DNA of 45,424 nucleotides, taken from positions 1 through 45,424 of the forward strand of contig JAHDID010000050.1 in the NCBI GenBank assembly GCA_020630975.1. Reading direction: 5' to 3'. The translations under genes and the position numbers were made by a program. The notes beneath the pieces are model-generated. The model was not told the origin of the DNA and did no database searches. It saw nothing but the letters and a program-made list of their open reading frames with translations. How positions within the stretch are numbered: position 1 is the stretch's first letter; the number at the start of each line of letters is the position of its first letter. This document shows positions 33,801-44,100 of the stretch, one piece after another. This DNA comes from Verrucomicrobiota bacterium (GTDB taxonomy: Bacteria; Verrucomicrobiota; Verrucomicrobiia; Verrucomicrobiales; DEV007).

Positions 33801-36800
33801 TTATCTAGAAGAACCGAAAATCCTCAAGCTGGAGTAGCGATTCGTCGACGGATCATACAGATAAAACGGCAAACCCATCTTCGTGTTTGTCCGATCCTCT
33901 CTCAATAGACGCCGCTCTACCTCCTCCTGATCTTCCTCTGCTATGTCAGACTGAAGCGCCCCAAGGGTAAGCCCGTCATTGTAAGTTCCTGCCTCCTGCA
34001 GCGCTCCGCCATAGAGAGGGCTCTCACCGCTCTGACGAGGTCCCAGATTATTGTCCAGAAACTCCTCCACAAACCAAGGCGGCACCCCAAGAGCATCGCT
34101 AAACTGATTCAAATATGGCAACTCATCGGTAAACTGCATGTCTGGTTGGTTGCCATACTTCCCGTCTATCCCCTCCTCCAGGCGCTCAAAGGTGTCGAAC
34201 AACTCTGGAAACACAAATGGACTAAAATCAAACGGCTCAGTCGGTCCAACAGGAACCACAGGCGTCGTCGGAGTAGTCGGGTCTACAGGCTCTGTAAACG
34301 GCCACACAAACTGATCAACAACAGGCTCCACCACATCGTAGTAGAAGGTATAGAGACCTCCATTCTGACCATTCCCGGCACGATAGAGCGAACCATTCAC
34401 ACTCGTCCCCAGAGCCCCATTCGCCAAGGCAGATAGATTGGGTAAGCCACCAGGATCAGTCACTGTCGTATTAACACCACCATGCCCCGCCCCCGCTGCG
34501 CTAGGAAAATAACCAGCTACCAAACTCGGAAAGTTCGAAGCCGTCCCATTGATGACATCCTGAGTCGACATCCACCAAAGATCTGGAGCTAGGAACACCT
34601 CATCAGACTGTCCGGCAAATGGCCCACTTCCAGTCGGGTGCCCGCCTCCATGATTCAAAAACGGTGTGGTGTTGTTCAGACCTAATGTCGCCTGGTTCAG
34701 CCTCGTATCACTCGATGAAATCTGATTCGAATTGCGCTCTGGCATGAAAATCCTCAATTGATCCGTCCCACTCAAGCCGCTGGTCAAGACCGTTGAGTCC
34801 AGCTGATTGGTTTGGAAGATCACCTGATCCACCGCATCGACCTGATCCGTGATACCGGTAGTAGTGAGGACACCTCCTCCTCCGTAAAAAGGAAAATTCC
34901 GGCTCACAGCTATCGTTGTATTGCCGCGCCCCGCTAGCGCCTGACCAATCGCTGGATCCACATGGCCAATCAATGTGTGCTCCAAATCAATAGAATCGCC
35001 CACTGCCACCACGATGTCACCTTGCATTAGACCGGTCGACACCTCAGAGGTCACCCCATCGCGCATCCAGTCACCGTGACCGATCTTCACGTAGTTATTC
35101 GGATTTCTCCGATCAAACGGCAGACCACTTGGCTCGAAAGGATCAAAACGTGCATCAACTGAACCATCATGAGTCGTCAAGTCGTTACCAATCAACACAT
35201 CAATATCACCTGATAGATTACCGATGATCGCTGGACCGCCGTGTCCTACTTGTGAAAAGGCAAACGCAACGCCCTCATTAGCTCCTGCGCCAGTGCTCGC
35301 AAACGCGCTCGAAGGCGCCGAGAATGGATCAGCGCCATTATGGTTGGTCACTCGACCACCCCACATGTCCATAGAGTTGCCCACCACCAAGGATATATCA
35401 CCATCCATTGTCCCCACCTGAACAGAGCCGACTCCGCCACTGATACTTGAGGATGTGTGACCGATCTTAGCAAAATTGAAGAACGAACCAATCGCTGTCG
35501 ACACACTCGATTCTGCGCGGCGCGGATCATCCTGACCTAATTGCAGATCATTTGCCACATACACATTGATGTCGCCAGACGCAGATGCATCCAGATGGAT
35601 TCCGCCGTGACCAACCATTGCCGCCCCGCCACTTGAATTATCAAAGAACGTGCTAGCGATATCGATGACACCATTATTCGTGCCCTCCACCACCATATCT
35701 CGACCAGCTCTTACCCCGATATCACCATTAAACCCAAAACTAGAAACAGCATTGCCATCAAAAGAACTCATCCCGTGACCGATCTGCGAATGCGTCCCTG
35801 AGGCCCCCGGATACAACTGCCCGCCAGAGCCCTCTCCGCCGACAATATTGATATCGCGACTGGCCACGACCGAAATATCTGACTGAGTCGAGATTCCATT
35901 CACGATACCACCATCGAGCACTGAGACATCCACAGCACCTCCACGGCTGATACTAAAGACACCATGACCAATAGCCAAACCATTATCTCGAGCGACCTCT
36001 GATCCTACCGCACTAAATTCATAACCGAAAATCGACAGCACATTTCCATCAGAATCCACAACGGTTTTTCCTGAGCGCAGCACTGTCTCACCTGGGAGCA
36101 CCTCCACAATCCCATCTGCAGTCTGATAAAACTCACCTGCAGAAAGAAAGCTGGAATCATTAAGACGCAGATCGCCCTCCATGCGTATGTCGCGAGCTGA
36201 CACATCAATCACACCTCCCATCATGACATTTCTACCATTTAAGACTCGCAAATTACGCCCCGTTTGACCATGCCCAATCCGAGACCACGTCCCCTGGATA
36301 TCTCCTCCTCGCAGGATGATATCATTGGCTGTGTTCACAGACACATTGCCGACAATATCGTAATAGTTACTTGAAGTGTGCCTGTGAAAGTTACTGTTCA
36401 CCCCGCTTCCACCATGACCAATCTGAGAATAAGAATTCTCCCGCCAATCCAACCTAGCCACATTCCCGACGGAATGTGAAGCCTGCGACTCCAGATGATC
36501 AAGCCGAACTTCTCCACCTGCGTTCACTGTAACATTCGCAGTGCTGGAAGTTAAAGAAAACGTCCGGCTCTGGCCTTGGAGCGCATCACCTCCGTTCACA
36601 TACTTCAAACCAGCTGTGGGTGTGGCTAACAAGCCTGATGCATCATAGCGATTTATCCCTCCATTGTCGGTGTAGGTGACACGACCGATCAAACCAATAA
36701 CCTCAGACTCGATCCCAACATCGACACCATCAAAGTTAAACTGTTCTAGCCGGTTAAACGATCCTCCTATTTGCCCCCAATCATTCGCGCCCCGATGGCC

Positions 36801-39800
36801 TATCTTAGCGTAACTATCACCCAGAGCCCCACCTCTGACCAGGATATCCCCTCCCGTGCTCACAGCTATATCGCCATGATAACTCATAAAGCCGGAACGA
36901 TAACCACCATGCCCAACTTGCGCGTGAGACCGAGCGTATCGCTCTGCACCGTGATCGGCTGGATTGGCGCCTCCACCAATAACCCTCAGTTCACCCCCTG
37001 CCGTTACGTCGACATTACCAGCGATAAAACTGGACGTCTCATAGTCTGCCAACTCGTAACCACCATGGCCAATCTGGGCAAAATCAACAGAATCATTCCC
37101 CGCCTCCACGATGACATCCTGCCCAGCGATCACCTCGATATCCCCAGTGATTGTCATAAATGTTAACGCTCGATTCACACCACTTCCGATCTCTCCAACC
37201 ACTGAAATCGAACCCGACTCATTAACGATATCCGACGAGTCATTAAACACTCTCCACTGAACCAATTCAGTATTTCTATTCGTATTAGGCGAGTTAGCCT
37301 TATATCCCGAGTGCTCCTGCCACACCCCTAGCCCTGCCCCACCATGGCCTATCTTTCCGTAACGCCAATCTCGATTCGGGGTAACAGGATCTCCCGCTCC
37401 ATTAGTTAAGCCGGTAGGTGTATCGAATCCCTTAACATTCACATCACCCGATACAGCTCGCACCGAAACCGAGCCATGAAAACCAGTGACCACACTCCCA
37501 TCCAAAGCCTCAACACCAACAGCTCCAACGCTAGGATTAGACAGCTGACGGCTTGTATTTGATTCACGCACCGTCCCTGTATAAGTATCCAAGGCAGCTA
37601 ACTGCCCTATATTTGTCGTCCCGGTGAATAGCTCTCCACGTCTTAGCAGAGGATCATCAAAGTCCTGAGCGTTACGGAAAAAACGCACCTGAGCTTTGTC
37701 ATTACTAGCAGGATCCCAGTAGTGCCAAAGAAAAACATTGTGGCCAATCTGCCCTGGCGAACGCTGCCCCCCACCTCGCACGTTCACATCTAAACCTGCG
37801 TGAACCTTAATATCACCATAGAACTCTCCAAACTGCCCAGCGCCACCGTGGCCAATAGTAGACGGGGTACCTCCATCCAGTCCTCCATTAGCTGGATTAC
37901 TTAGGTCATCCGCTCCCCAAGCCCGCTGAATACCTTGTACCGTCACCGTCCCTGCACCAGGGGTGATTGTAGCCGTCACGTTTCCAAGATCGTCAACTGT
38001 AACTCCCGCCCCTGCATCAACTCCGGCTAACACATTAATATTACCATAAACCGGTGCTAAGCGACCAATCGAGTGCCCCACGCGATCCTGACTCGCTCCA
38101 TTAAAAGACCAATACCTTGTGGATTCACCATTCTGATTCCCGCCAGCTCGAAGAGATCGATTATCCCCCCACTTAGCAGCATCACCACCATGGCCGATCG
38201 TTGCCCCACTCTGCGACCTACCGCCTCCATTGACAATCACGTTTCCGGTAGCCAAGACGTTAATATCCGCCCCATTCACCACCGAGCCCGCCCCATGCTC
38301 TGGAAGATTCCCACCTAGACCTAACGGATCTGAACCCTCAGTTCTCTCGATCCGATTCCACCACCAATTCCCGGTCCGGGAGTTCATGTAATGGTCTGCA
38401 TAAGGAATAAACGACTCCTCATCCATCACATTATCAGCGATAAAGGAATCCTGTAAGGTAGCACCAGTGCCATCATCAACACCTACTAACTCGATAACAC
38501 TGCCATTGGAATAGTTAGTCGTCGGATCGTAGAAGAACTGGCGAATACCAATGAGGTCACCTGACTTCCGAAACTGGAAGTTAGCCCGATCATCTCCCAC
38601 TCTAGCAGTCCTCACATCGGCTAAACTATCACCATCCAAGTCTACACCGAAGCCATTATAGGTCACACCGCCAACCACTGTACTAGTATCAAAAATATTG
38701 GGCGTCCCATCGCCATCCAAGTCCCCGAAAGCTGTCGCAGCGACAGTTGAAAGAGTGTTGTCATTCTGAATCATAAAACCAGCATGATCAGTCGTCGGGT
38801 TGAAATTCACCGTTCCTCCATTGGTTGCAGCTTGCACCGTGATTCCATTCACATTCGCAGCAAGGTCAGTCGTCCCAAAAGCCGAACTATTCAGCACACC
38901 CAGACTATTAATGGCATACACTCCACGCCCATCAGCTCTCTCATTCTCACCAGCGATACCGACAAAAGGATCGTTATCACCTTCGAGCACTCGATTAAAC
39001 AATGCCAATGTCCCCCTGCGCGGTGCAAACACCGAGCCTGAGTCGCGAAAGCCGAGCTGAGCGTATCGACTTTCATCATTGGTATCAGCAGCTAGGACGG
39101 CGACATTCGCTGCCGCTACATTGGTATCGCCATACCTCGATCCAACCTCAACATGTCGAGTCATGTTTTGATTACCAATCACTACCGACCCTCCATTGGC
39201 CCCAAAAGATCCGCTGCTAGCGTAAAAGTTGAAAATATTTTGAACGGTAAACGGCCCGCTAGATGCGGTCGGAGTCGAGCTACTAGGATCATAGACATCC
39301 CCAGTGAGCAGAGCCCTAGCCTGAGCCTCAGTCCCTGTCCAACCGGCCATCAGATTAATCGAACCGGCACCTGAGGTGCGAATGTGGGTTCCAATGATGA
39401 TATTACCACCAGCAAACGCTCCAAAACTGGCATTCGAATTCGTCCATTGAATCGCCAAATTGCGATCATCACCTAGACCCTGATCTTGAAATGTGATGTT
39501 ACTACCCGCTCCCTGAGTCGCTAACAGAACAGATGTCCCGCCTTGCAAGGTTGAATTAATAATCGAACTATCTAATTGATTGGCTCCTGTCAGCCCACTA
39601 CCGATCGTCAGGTTTCCAGGGTCGAATAAGACCAAGCCTGACTGTCCTCCGACCGATGTCGCAGAAACAGAACCGCCAAAGGTCAAATTCTCCAATCCCG
39701 AAATCTCGATTAAACCACCGTTGCCTAACGGCCCATTGGCATTAGCTATCGCATCGCCTTGGAAAAGCGTGTCTCCATTCGACCAGACGATGATCTGACC

Positions 39801-41108
39801 TCCGTCTCCCATTGTCGCCGATGCATCCAGAGTCGCATCCGCTCCCACAACGGTCAGACTCGACTCGCGAATCGAATCATCCGAGCCCTGAAAACCGCCT
39901 CCAAGCGTAATTTGTCCGCCTTCAGTAAATCCCTGAGCCAAGACACTTGCGTTCATCTCCACCTCGTCGGAAGTGAAAACTCCCGATCCACCACGTAACC
40001 CTCCACTCACATCGACAATGCCACCTACCGAAGTCTTAGTCGTCGAATCAATCACCACGGTTCCACCCTGAGCGACATCAGAACCAACATTCACATACGA
40101 ACTATCTGAGAGGATCACACTATCACCACTCATTATCACGCTACCGCCGTCTCCTACGGTCGACGCCGCATCTAGAGTCCCCTCATTTCTTACATTCCTC
40201 CCAATCATTTCGATATCGCCCCCTGTGCCACCGGCACGGCGGGCATAAATGGAGCCTGTATTGGTGACTCCACTCGTCGATCCCATTGCTTTCAAAACCG
40301 AGCGGCCATTGCGACGATAACCACCAGTTGCCCGTATGATTCCACCATTATTAATCCCAAGAGCCATTGCATTGCCGTGAGATTTTAGCTCGGCTGCCGC
40401 TCCCACGATCTGGCCACCATTCTCATTGCTCACCCCGATACCGTTGTACGCCGACGCCCCGGTCACAGTCACCAGAGCATCGCCCAACCGGTCAACAACG
40501 ATCTCACTACCAGCAGCTAGCGCAGCTGTCCCGCGCTGCGCCTCGATCGAACCACTGTTATGGGCAAAACCTCCCATGAATAAGATGTCGCCATGAGATG
40601 ATCGGATGCTTCCGTAATTTCTGACGCCAGCGGTCGAACTCCCGCTAAACGTCATAGTCCCTCCATCTAAGAAATCTTGATTCGACACATCCAATGTCGA
40701 AAGCGCCATCATACCACCAACGTCTATGACGCCTGTCGCACCAGCCACAATTCCGTTAGGATTGATCAAAAGCACTCCCCCATTCGAACTCAGTGTACCG
40801 TAAATTTCACTCAAACTACCGCTAACAACGCGGTTCAGAGACATAGAATTCACATCAGGCTGATTGATCGTTGTGGTTTCGCCGTTTTGGATTGAAAAGC
40901 TCTGCCAATCAATAATCGACTGACTCGACGATGAGTTAATCGTCAAATTCGAAGTCCCCAAGCCATTAAAAGTGACATTGCCATGCACCACATTGGCACC
41001 AGCTGGATTGGCATAAACCAGCGAACCGGAAAAAACTAAACTCACAATAAGTGCCAGCGCCGATATCCGACCCAACATTGATCGCCTGATCATCTGACAG
41101 ATTTTCAT
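33801..41108 (-). CDS. Giant FHA-like exoprotein, tandem paralogue with extra insert
   Basis: A 2,435-residue protein closely similar over its whole length to the downstream 2,300-residue protein. It has the same signal peptide style (MKICQMIRRSMLGRI), the same TPS domain (ANPAGANVVHGNVTF, INPNGIVAG), 16 GHGG-type motifs in the same order, the same Pro linker and the same tail (FYLYDPSTNRYSSLRIFG). It differs mainly by an insert of about 135-150 residues near 745-890 containing DLDGDGTPNIFD and DLDGDSLADVR, which resemble calcium-binding thrombospondin-3/dockerin-like loops. The C-terminal third is almost identical between the two, while the middle (about 850-1,450) diverges more. It starts at ATG 41108, 45 bp after the stop of the third giant gene, so co-transcription is likely. 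Confidence 0.86.
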   Translation of the reverse strand: MKICQMIRRSMLGRISALALIVSLVFSGSLVYANPAGANVVHGNVTFNGLGTSNLTINSSSSQSIIDWQSFSIQNGETTTINQPDVNSMSLNRVVSGSLSEIYGTLSSNGGVLLINPNGIVAGATGVIDVGGMMALSTLDVSNQDFLDGGTMTFSGSSTAGVRNYGSIRSSHGDILFMGGFAHNSGSIEAQRGTAALAAGSEIVVDRLGDALVTVTGASAYNGIGVSNENGGQIVGAAAELKSHGNAMALGINNGGIIRATGGYRRNGRSVLKAMGSTSGVTNTGSIYARRAGGTGGDIEMIGRNVRNEGTLDAASTVGDGGSVIMSGDSVILSDSSYVNVGSDVAQGGTVVIDSTTKTSVGGIVDVSGGLRGGSGVFTSDEVEMNASVLAQGFTEGGQITLGGGFQGSDDSIRESSLTVVGADATLDASATMGDGGQIIVWSNGDTLFQGDAIANANGPLGNGGLIEISGLENLTFGGSVSATSVGGQSGLVLFDPGNLTIGSGLTGANQLDSSIINSTLQGGTSVLLATQGAGSNITFQDQGLGDDRNLAIQWTNSNASFGAFAGGNIIIGTHIRTSGAGSINLMAGWTGTEAQARALLTGDVYDPSSSTPTASSGPFTVQNIFNFYASSGSFGANGGSVVIGNQNMTRHVEVGSRYGDTNVAAANVAVLAADTNDESRYAQLGFRDSGSVFAPRRGTLALFNRVLEGDNDPFVGIAGENERADGRGVYAINSLGVLNSSAFGTTDLAANVNGITVQAATNGGTVNFNPTTDHAGFMIQNDNTLSTVAATAFGDLDGDGTPNIFDTSTVVGGVTYNGFGVDLDGDSLADVRTARVGDDRANFQFRKSGDLIGIRQFFYDPTTNYSNGSVIELVGVDDGTGATLQDSFIADNVMDEESFIPYADHYMNSRTGNWWWNRIERTEGSDPLGLGGNLPEHGAGSVVNGADINVLATGNVIVNGGGRSQSGATIGHGGDAAKWGDNRSLRAGGNQNGESTRYWSFNGASQDRVGHSIGRLAPVYGNINVLAGVDAGAGVTVDDLGNVTATITPGAGTVTVQGIQRAWGADDLSNPANGGLDGGTPSTIGHGGAGQFGEFYGDIKVHAGLDVNVRGGGQRSPGQIGHNVFLWHYWDPASNDKAQVRFFRNAQDFDDPLLRRGELFTGTTNIGQLAALDTYTGTVRESNTSRQLSNPSVGAVGVEALDGSVVTGFHGSVSVRAVSGDVNVKGFDTPTGLTNGAGDPVTPNRDWRYGKIGHGGAGLGVWQEHSGYKANSPNTNRNTELVQWRVFNDSSDIVNESGSISVVGEIGSGVNRALTFMTITGDIEVIAGQDVIVEAGNDSVDFAQIGHGGYELADYETSSFIAGNVDVTAGGELRVIGGGANPADHGAERYARSHAQVGHGGYRSGFMSYHGDIAVSTGGDILVRGGALGDSYAKIGHRGANDWGQIGGSFNRLEQFNFDGVDVGIESEVIGLIGRVTYTDNGGINRYDASGLLATPTAGLKYVNGGDALQGQSRTFSLTSSTANVTVNAGGEVRLDHLESQASHSVGNVARLDWRENSYSQIGHGGSGVNSNFHRHTSSNYYDIVGNVSVNTANDIILRGGDIQGTWSRIGHGQTGRNLRVLNGRNVMMGGVIDVSARDIRMEGDLRLNDSSFLSAGEFYQTADGIVEVLPGETVLRSGKTVVDSDGNVLSIFGYEFSAVGSEVARDNGLAIGHGVFSISRGGAVDVSVLDGGIVNGISTQSDISVVASRDINIVGGEGSGGQLYPGASGTHSQIGHGMSSFDGNAVSSFGFNGDIGVRAGRDMVVEGTNNGVIDIASTFFDNSSGGAAMVGHGGIHLDASASGDINVYVANDLQLGQDDPRRAESSVSTAIGSFFNFAKIGHTSSSISGGVGSVQVGTMDGDISLVVGNSMDMWGGRVTNHNGADPFSAPSSAFASTGAGANEGVAFAFSQVGHGGPAIIGNLSGDIDVLIGNDLTTHDGSVDARFDPFEPSGLPFDRRNPNNYVKIGHGDWMRDGVTSEVSTGLMQGDIVVAVGDSIDLEHTLIGHVDPAIGQALAGRGNTTIAVSRNFPFYGGGGVLTTTGITDQVDAVDQVIFQTNQLDSTVLTSGLSGTDQLRIFMPERNSNQISSSDTRLNQATLGLNNTTPFLNHGGGHPTGSGPFAGQSDEVFLAPDLWWMSTQDVINGTASNFPSLVAGYFPSAAGAGHGGVNTTVTDPGGLPNLSALANGALGTSVNGSLYRAGNGQNGGLYTFYYDVVEPVVDQFVWPFTEPVDPTTPTTPVVPVGPTEPFDFSPFVFPELFDTFERLEEGIDGKYGNQPDMQFTDELPYLNQFSDALGVPPWFVEEFLDNNLGPRQSGESPLYGGALQEAGTYNDGLTLGALQSDIAEEDQEEVERRLLREDRTNTKMGLPFYLYDPSTNRYSSLRIFGSSR

Positions 41109-41153
41109 AAGATAAGAGATCGATTATTACAGAGACCACCACAGCACCACAAA

Positions 41154-44100
41154 TCACTGCCCTGAGCTAAAGGCTGGCACATCAGACGCTGGATGCCCAA
41201 ACAATCTCAAACTAGAATATCGGCTGGTCCCAGGGTCGTAGATGAAGAAACTCCCCTCTCCTTTACCAACACCGCGAGTGGCTCTTGTGTTAATCCGATC
41301 GCGCTCCTCAGCTTGCTCCAACTCGTATGATGTAGCCCCTGATGTGACTGAAAACTCTCGTCCCGAGAAGTAGTAATCCTCGACACCAGGCCTCCAAGTC
41401 CACGTGCGGCGACCAAAACGAGCATCCAAAGCTTCTTCTAATCCTGAGCGCGGGATATAAGCCCCATCATCTATCGCGTCACCTATCCCCAGATTCCCCC
41501 AGAAAGTGTCATATCCATCGAATTCCAACAGACCAAACGGCCAATCGTAAGCCTCCCAAAGCTCATTTCCGACAAAAGGCGTGTAATCAAATGGCACAGG
41601 AGGAGGTGGACCAACTGGCGCGACCGGAACCGTCGGGACCACTGGCGGCACCACCGGTGGAGTCACTATAGCTAGAGGTGTATTGTTATTATAATAGATG
41701 TGATAAAAACCTCCAATACCATTAACAATACCATAAGGATCAGCAGCATTGATCGATCCCTGCACTCTCGACTGTCCCAGAAGCGGAGAAACTTGAGAAC
41801 TCATACTGGTGTAGTAATCCAAAAATTCATCTGCTCTACGGTTGAGTGTGAACGTCTCACCGACATAACTTTGGTCATCCGCCTCGCCACCTGGGGTTCC
41901 CGAGTATTGACTAGCATTTAAAAAGGTCGTCGTAGAAATGTTATTCTGCGGGCGATTGGGCATATAGAGGCGAAGCTCGCCATTAAAGCCCTCTCCACCA
42001 CTTGAGAAAACCGAGGCGATATCTATCCCTCCACCACCCTTTGATGCAGTGGTGATACCATAGTTTGCTCCCTGATGGTAATCAGAGCTAGACATACTAG
42101 CCGCTACGAATGTGTCACCAGAGGCAATTATTCCATTGTCATCATTCTCAGAAGTGTCGATGTGACCAATCAAACCTCCCGTGGAAGTGATATTCTGCCC
42201 GACCTTCACAGCAATATCGCCATCAATCTCACCGACATTCCTACGCCAGTATTGAGCACCACCCCCATGTGCGTATCGGTTCCCGTGTCCCACTTTGGCA
42301 AAGTTGACAATATCTGTCTCTGGATGAGTGCCAGCTGTTAGCGAAAAGTTGCCTCCAACAGTAACATCGATATCTGACTCAATATCCAGACGCAGATAAT
42401 CCCCCGAACCGTGTCCAATGTGGACTTGCGACATCATATCTGAACCGCCGGCTGGCGCAGTATTATCACGCCCCAACATAGTCAAGTCACCATTGGCTAC
42501 GACTGTGATGTCGCTACTAGAAGTAACCCCCGACTGCATCGAGCGATTCCGAGCATTGTAGTGCCCTATCCCAGCAAACTGATGCCAATTGTACTGCTCA
42601 TTGATAGTAGGATCGACACTTAGATTACCACCTTGGATATTGATATTCCCTCCAGACCAGACATCGATATCGCCATTCATCTGGATACGCCCGATATCGG
42701 CTGTTCCCCTGCCCGAGGACCCTACATCGATTCCCCCATGACCGACCATAGCATATGAGGCACCGGCACTACCAGACTCTATACGAATATCAGAACCAGC
42801 ATCTACTATGATATTGCCCTCCCAATACGCAGCGCGATTCACATATCCAGCATGGTGCCCTATCTGCGCGTAACTATCGCGGATCCCATCATAGGCTTGA
42901 GTTCCCACCTGCACTGCCAAGTTATTCAAATTGTCCACTCGAGCGCCTAACAAGTCTATCTTACCTCCTGCTGACACACTCACGTCACCACGATAAAACT
43001 GGAACTCATCTGATCGCCTTGAACTATTACCTTCTCGCTCATCAGATCCATTGCCTATCACGACAAAGCCTTCGAAACCACGCCTCTCCGGGTCGGCTGG
43101 TGCACCTGAAGCAATTGTCGGTATGCCCGTTCTCTGATCACCCAGATCTTTTATCGCGGTCATAGCGATGTCGCCGCCTACCGACACCGTCACTGGCGCA
43201 TCTATGCCCTGAGGTGCGGATGGCTCAGCTCCAGTCCACATGTGAAAATGAATATCGCCATTCTGCGGGGGACCATCCATAAAAGCTGTGCGGTAACCAC
43301 CGTGACCAATCTTCACAAAGTTCAGGCTACCTGTATCCTCCCGATCGTATCTGGTAACACCGCCGTTGTCACGAGCTCCCTCCCAACCGCCGAACGATGT
43401 CATCACAAGATCGCCTCCTGTGGTCACATCGACACTACCTGAGTGATTCCCCTTTGAGTAAATGCCACCGTGACCAATCAAAGCAAAATTATTGTTTCCA
43501 TAAACTGTCTTACCCTCCCAATCATCAAAGTCTTCATTACCACTGGCCATCTCCAGCGAACCAGTAACATTGACATCAACATTTCCAGTGAAGCCTCCTT
43601 GATGGTCTGCAATCCACTCACGACCTCCGTGGCCAACCATCGTGAAGGCCTCATTATCATTCATACCACCCTTCATGATCATATCACCACCGACATTCAT
43701 GGTGATATTTCCATTGAGATTCGCATGAGCATTCCTACCTTGATTATTCACCCAACCGGTCTGCAAATTTCCACCATGACCCACCATCGCATGCGACTGC
43801 GAATTTCCTCCATACATCTCAAAGTTCCCACCCGAATCGACAAGAATGTCCCCGTCCATACGACCAACACTTTCATAACCACCATGGCCGATCTGAACAT
43901 GGCTTCGATCTCCCGCTCGGCGAATATCCTGCGTCCCATTATTACGGATACCATCGTGATAATACCTATCCATCACAATAGCTCCTGTGGCCGAGACTGT
44001 CACATCCCCTGTATGACTACCGTGAGACCTCATCCCACCATGACCTATCTGAGCGGGCGCGCCATCCCTATCTGAAGCAAAGAACCTGATATCGCCATTC

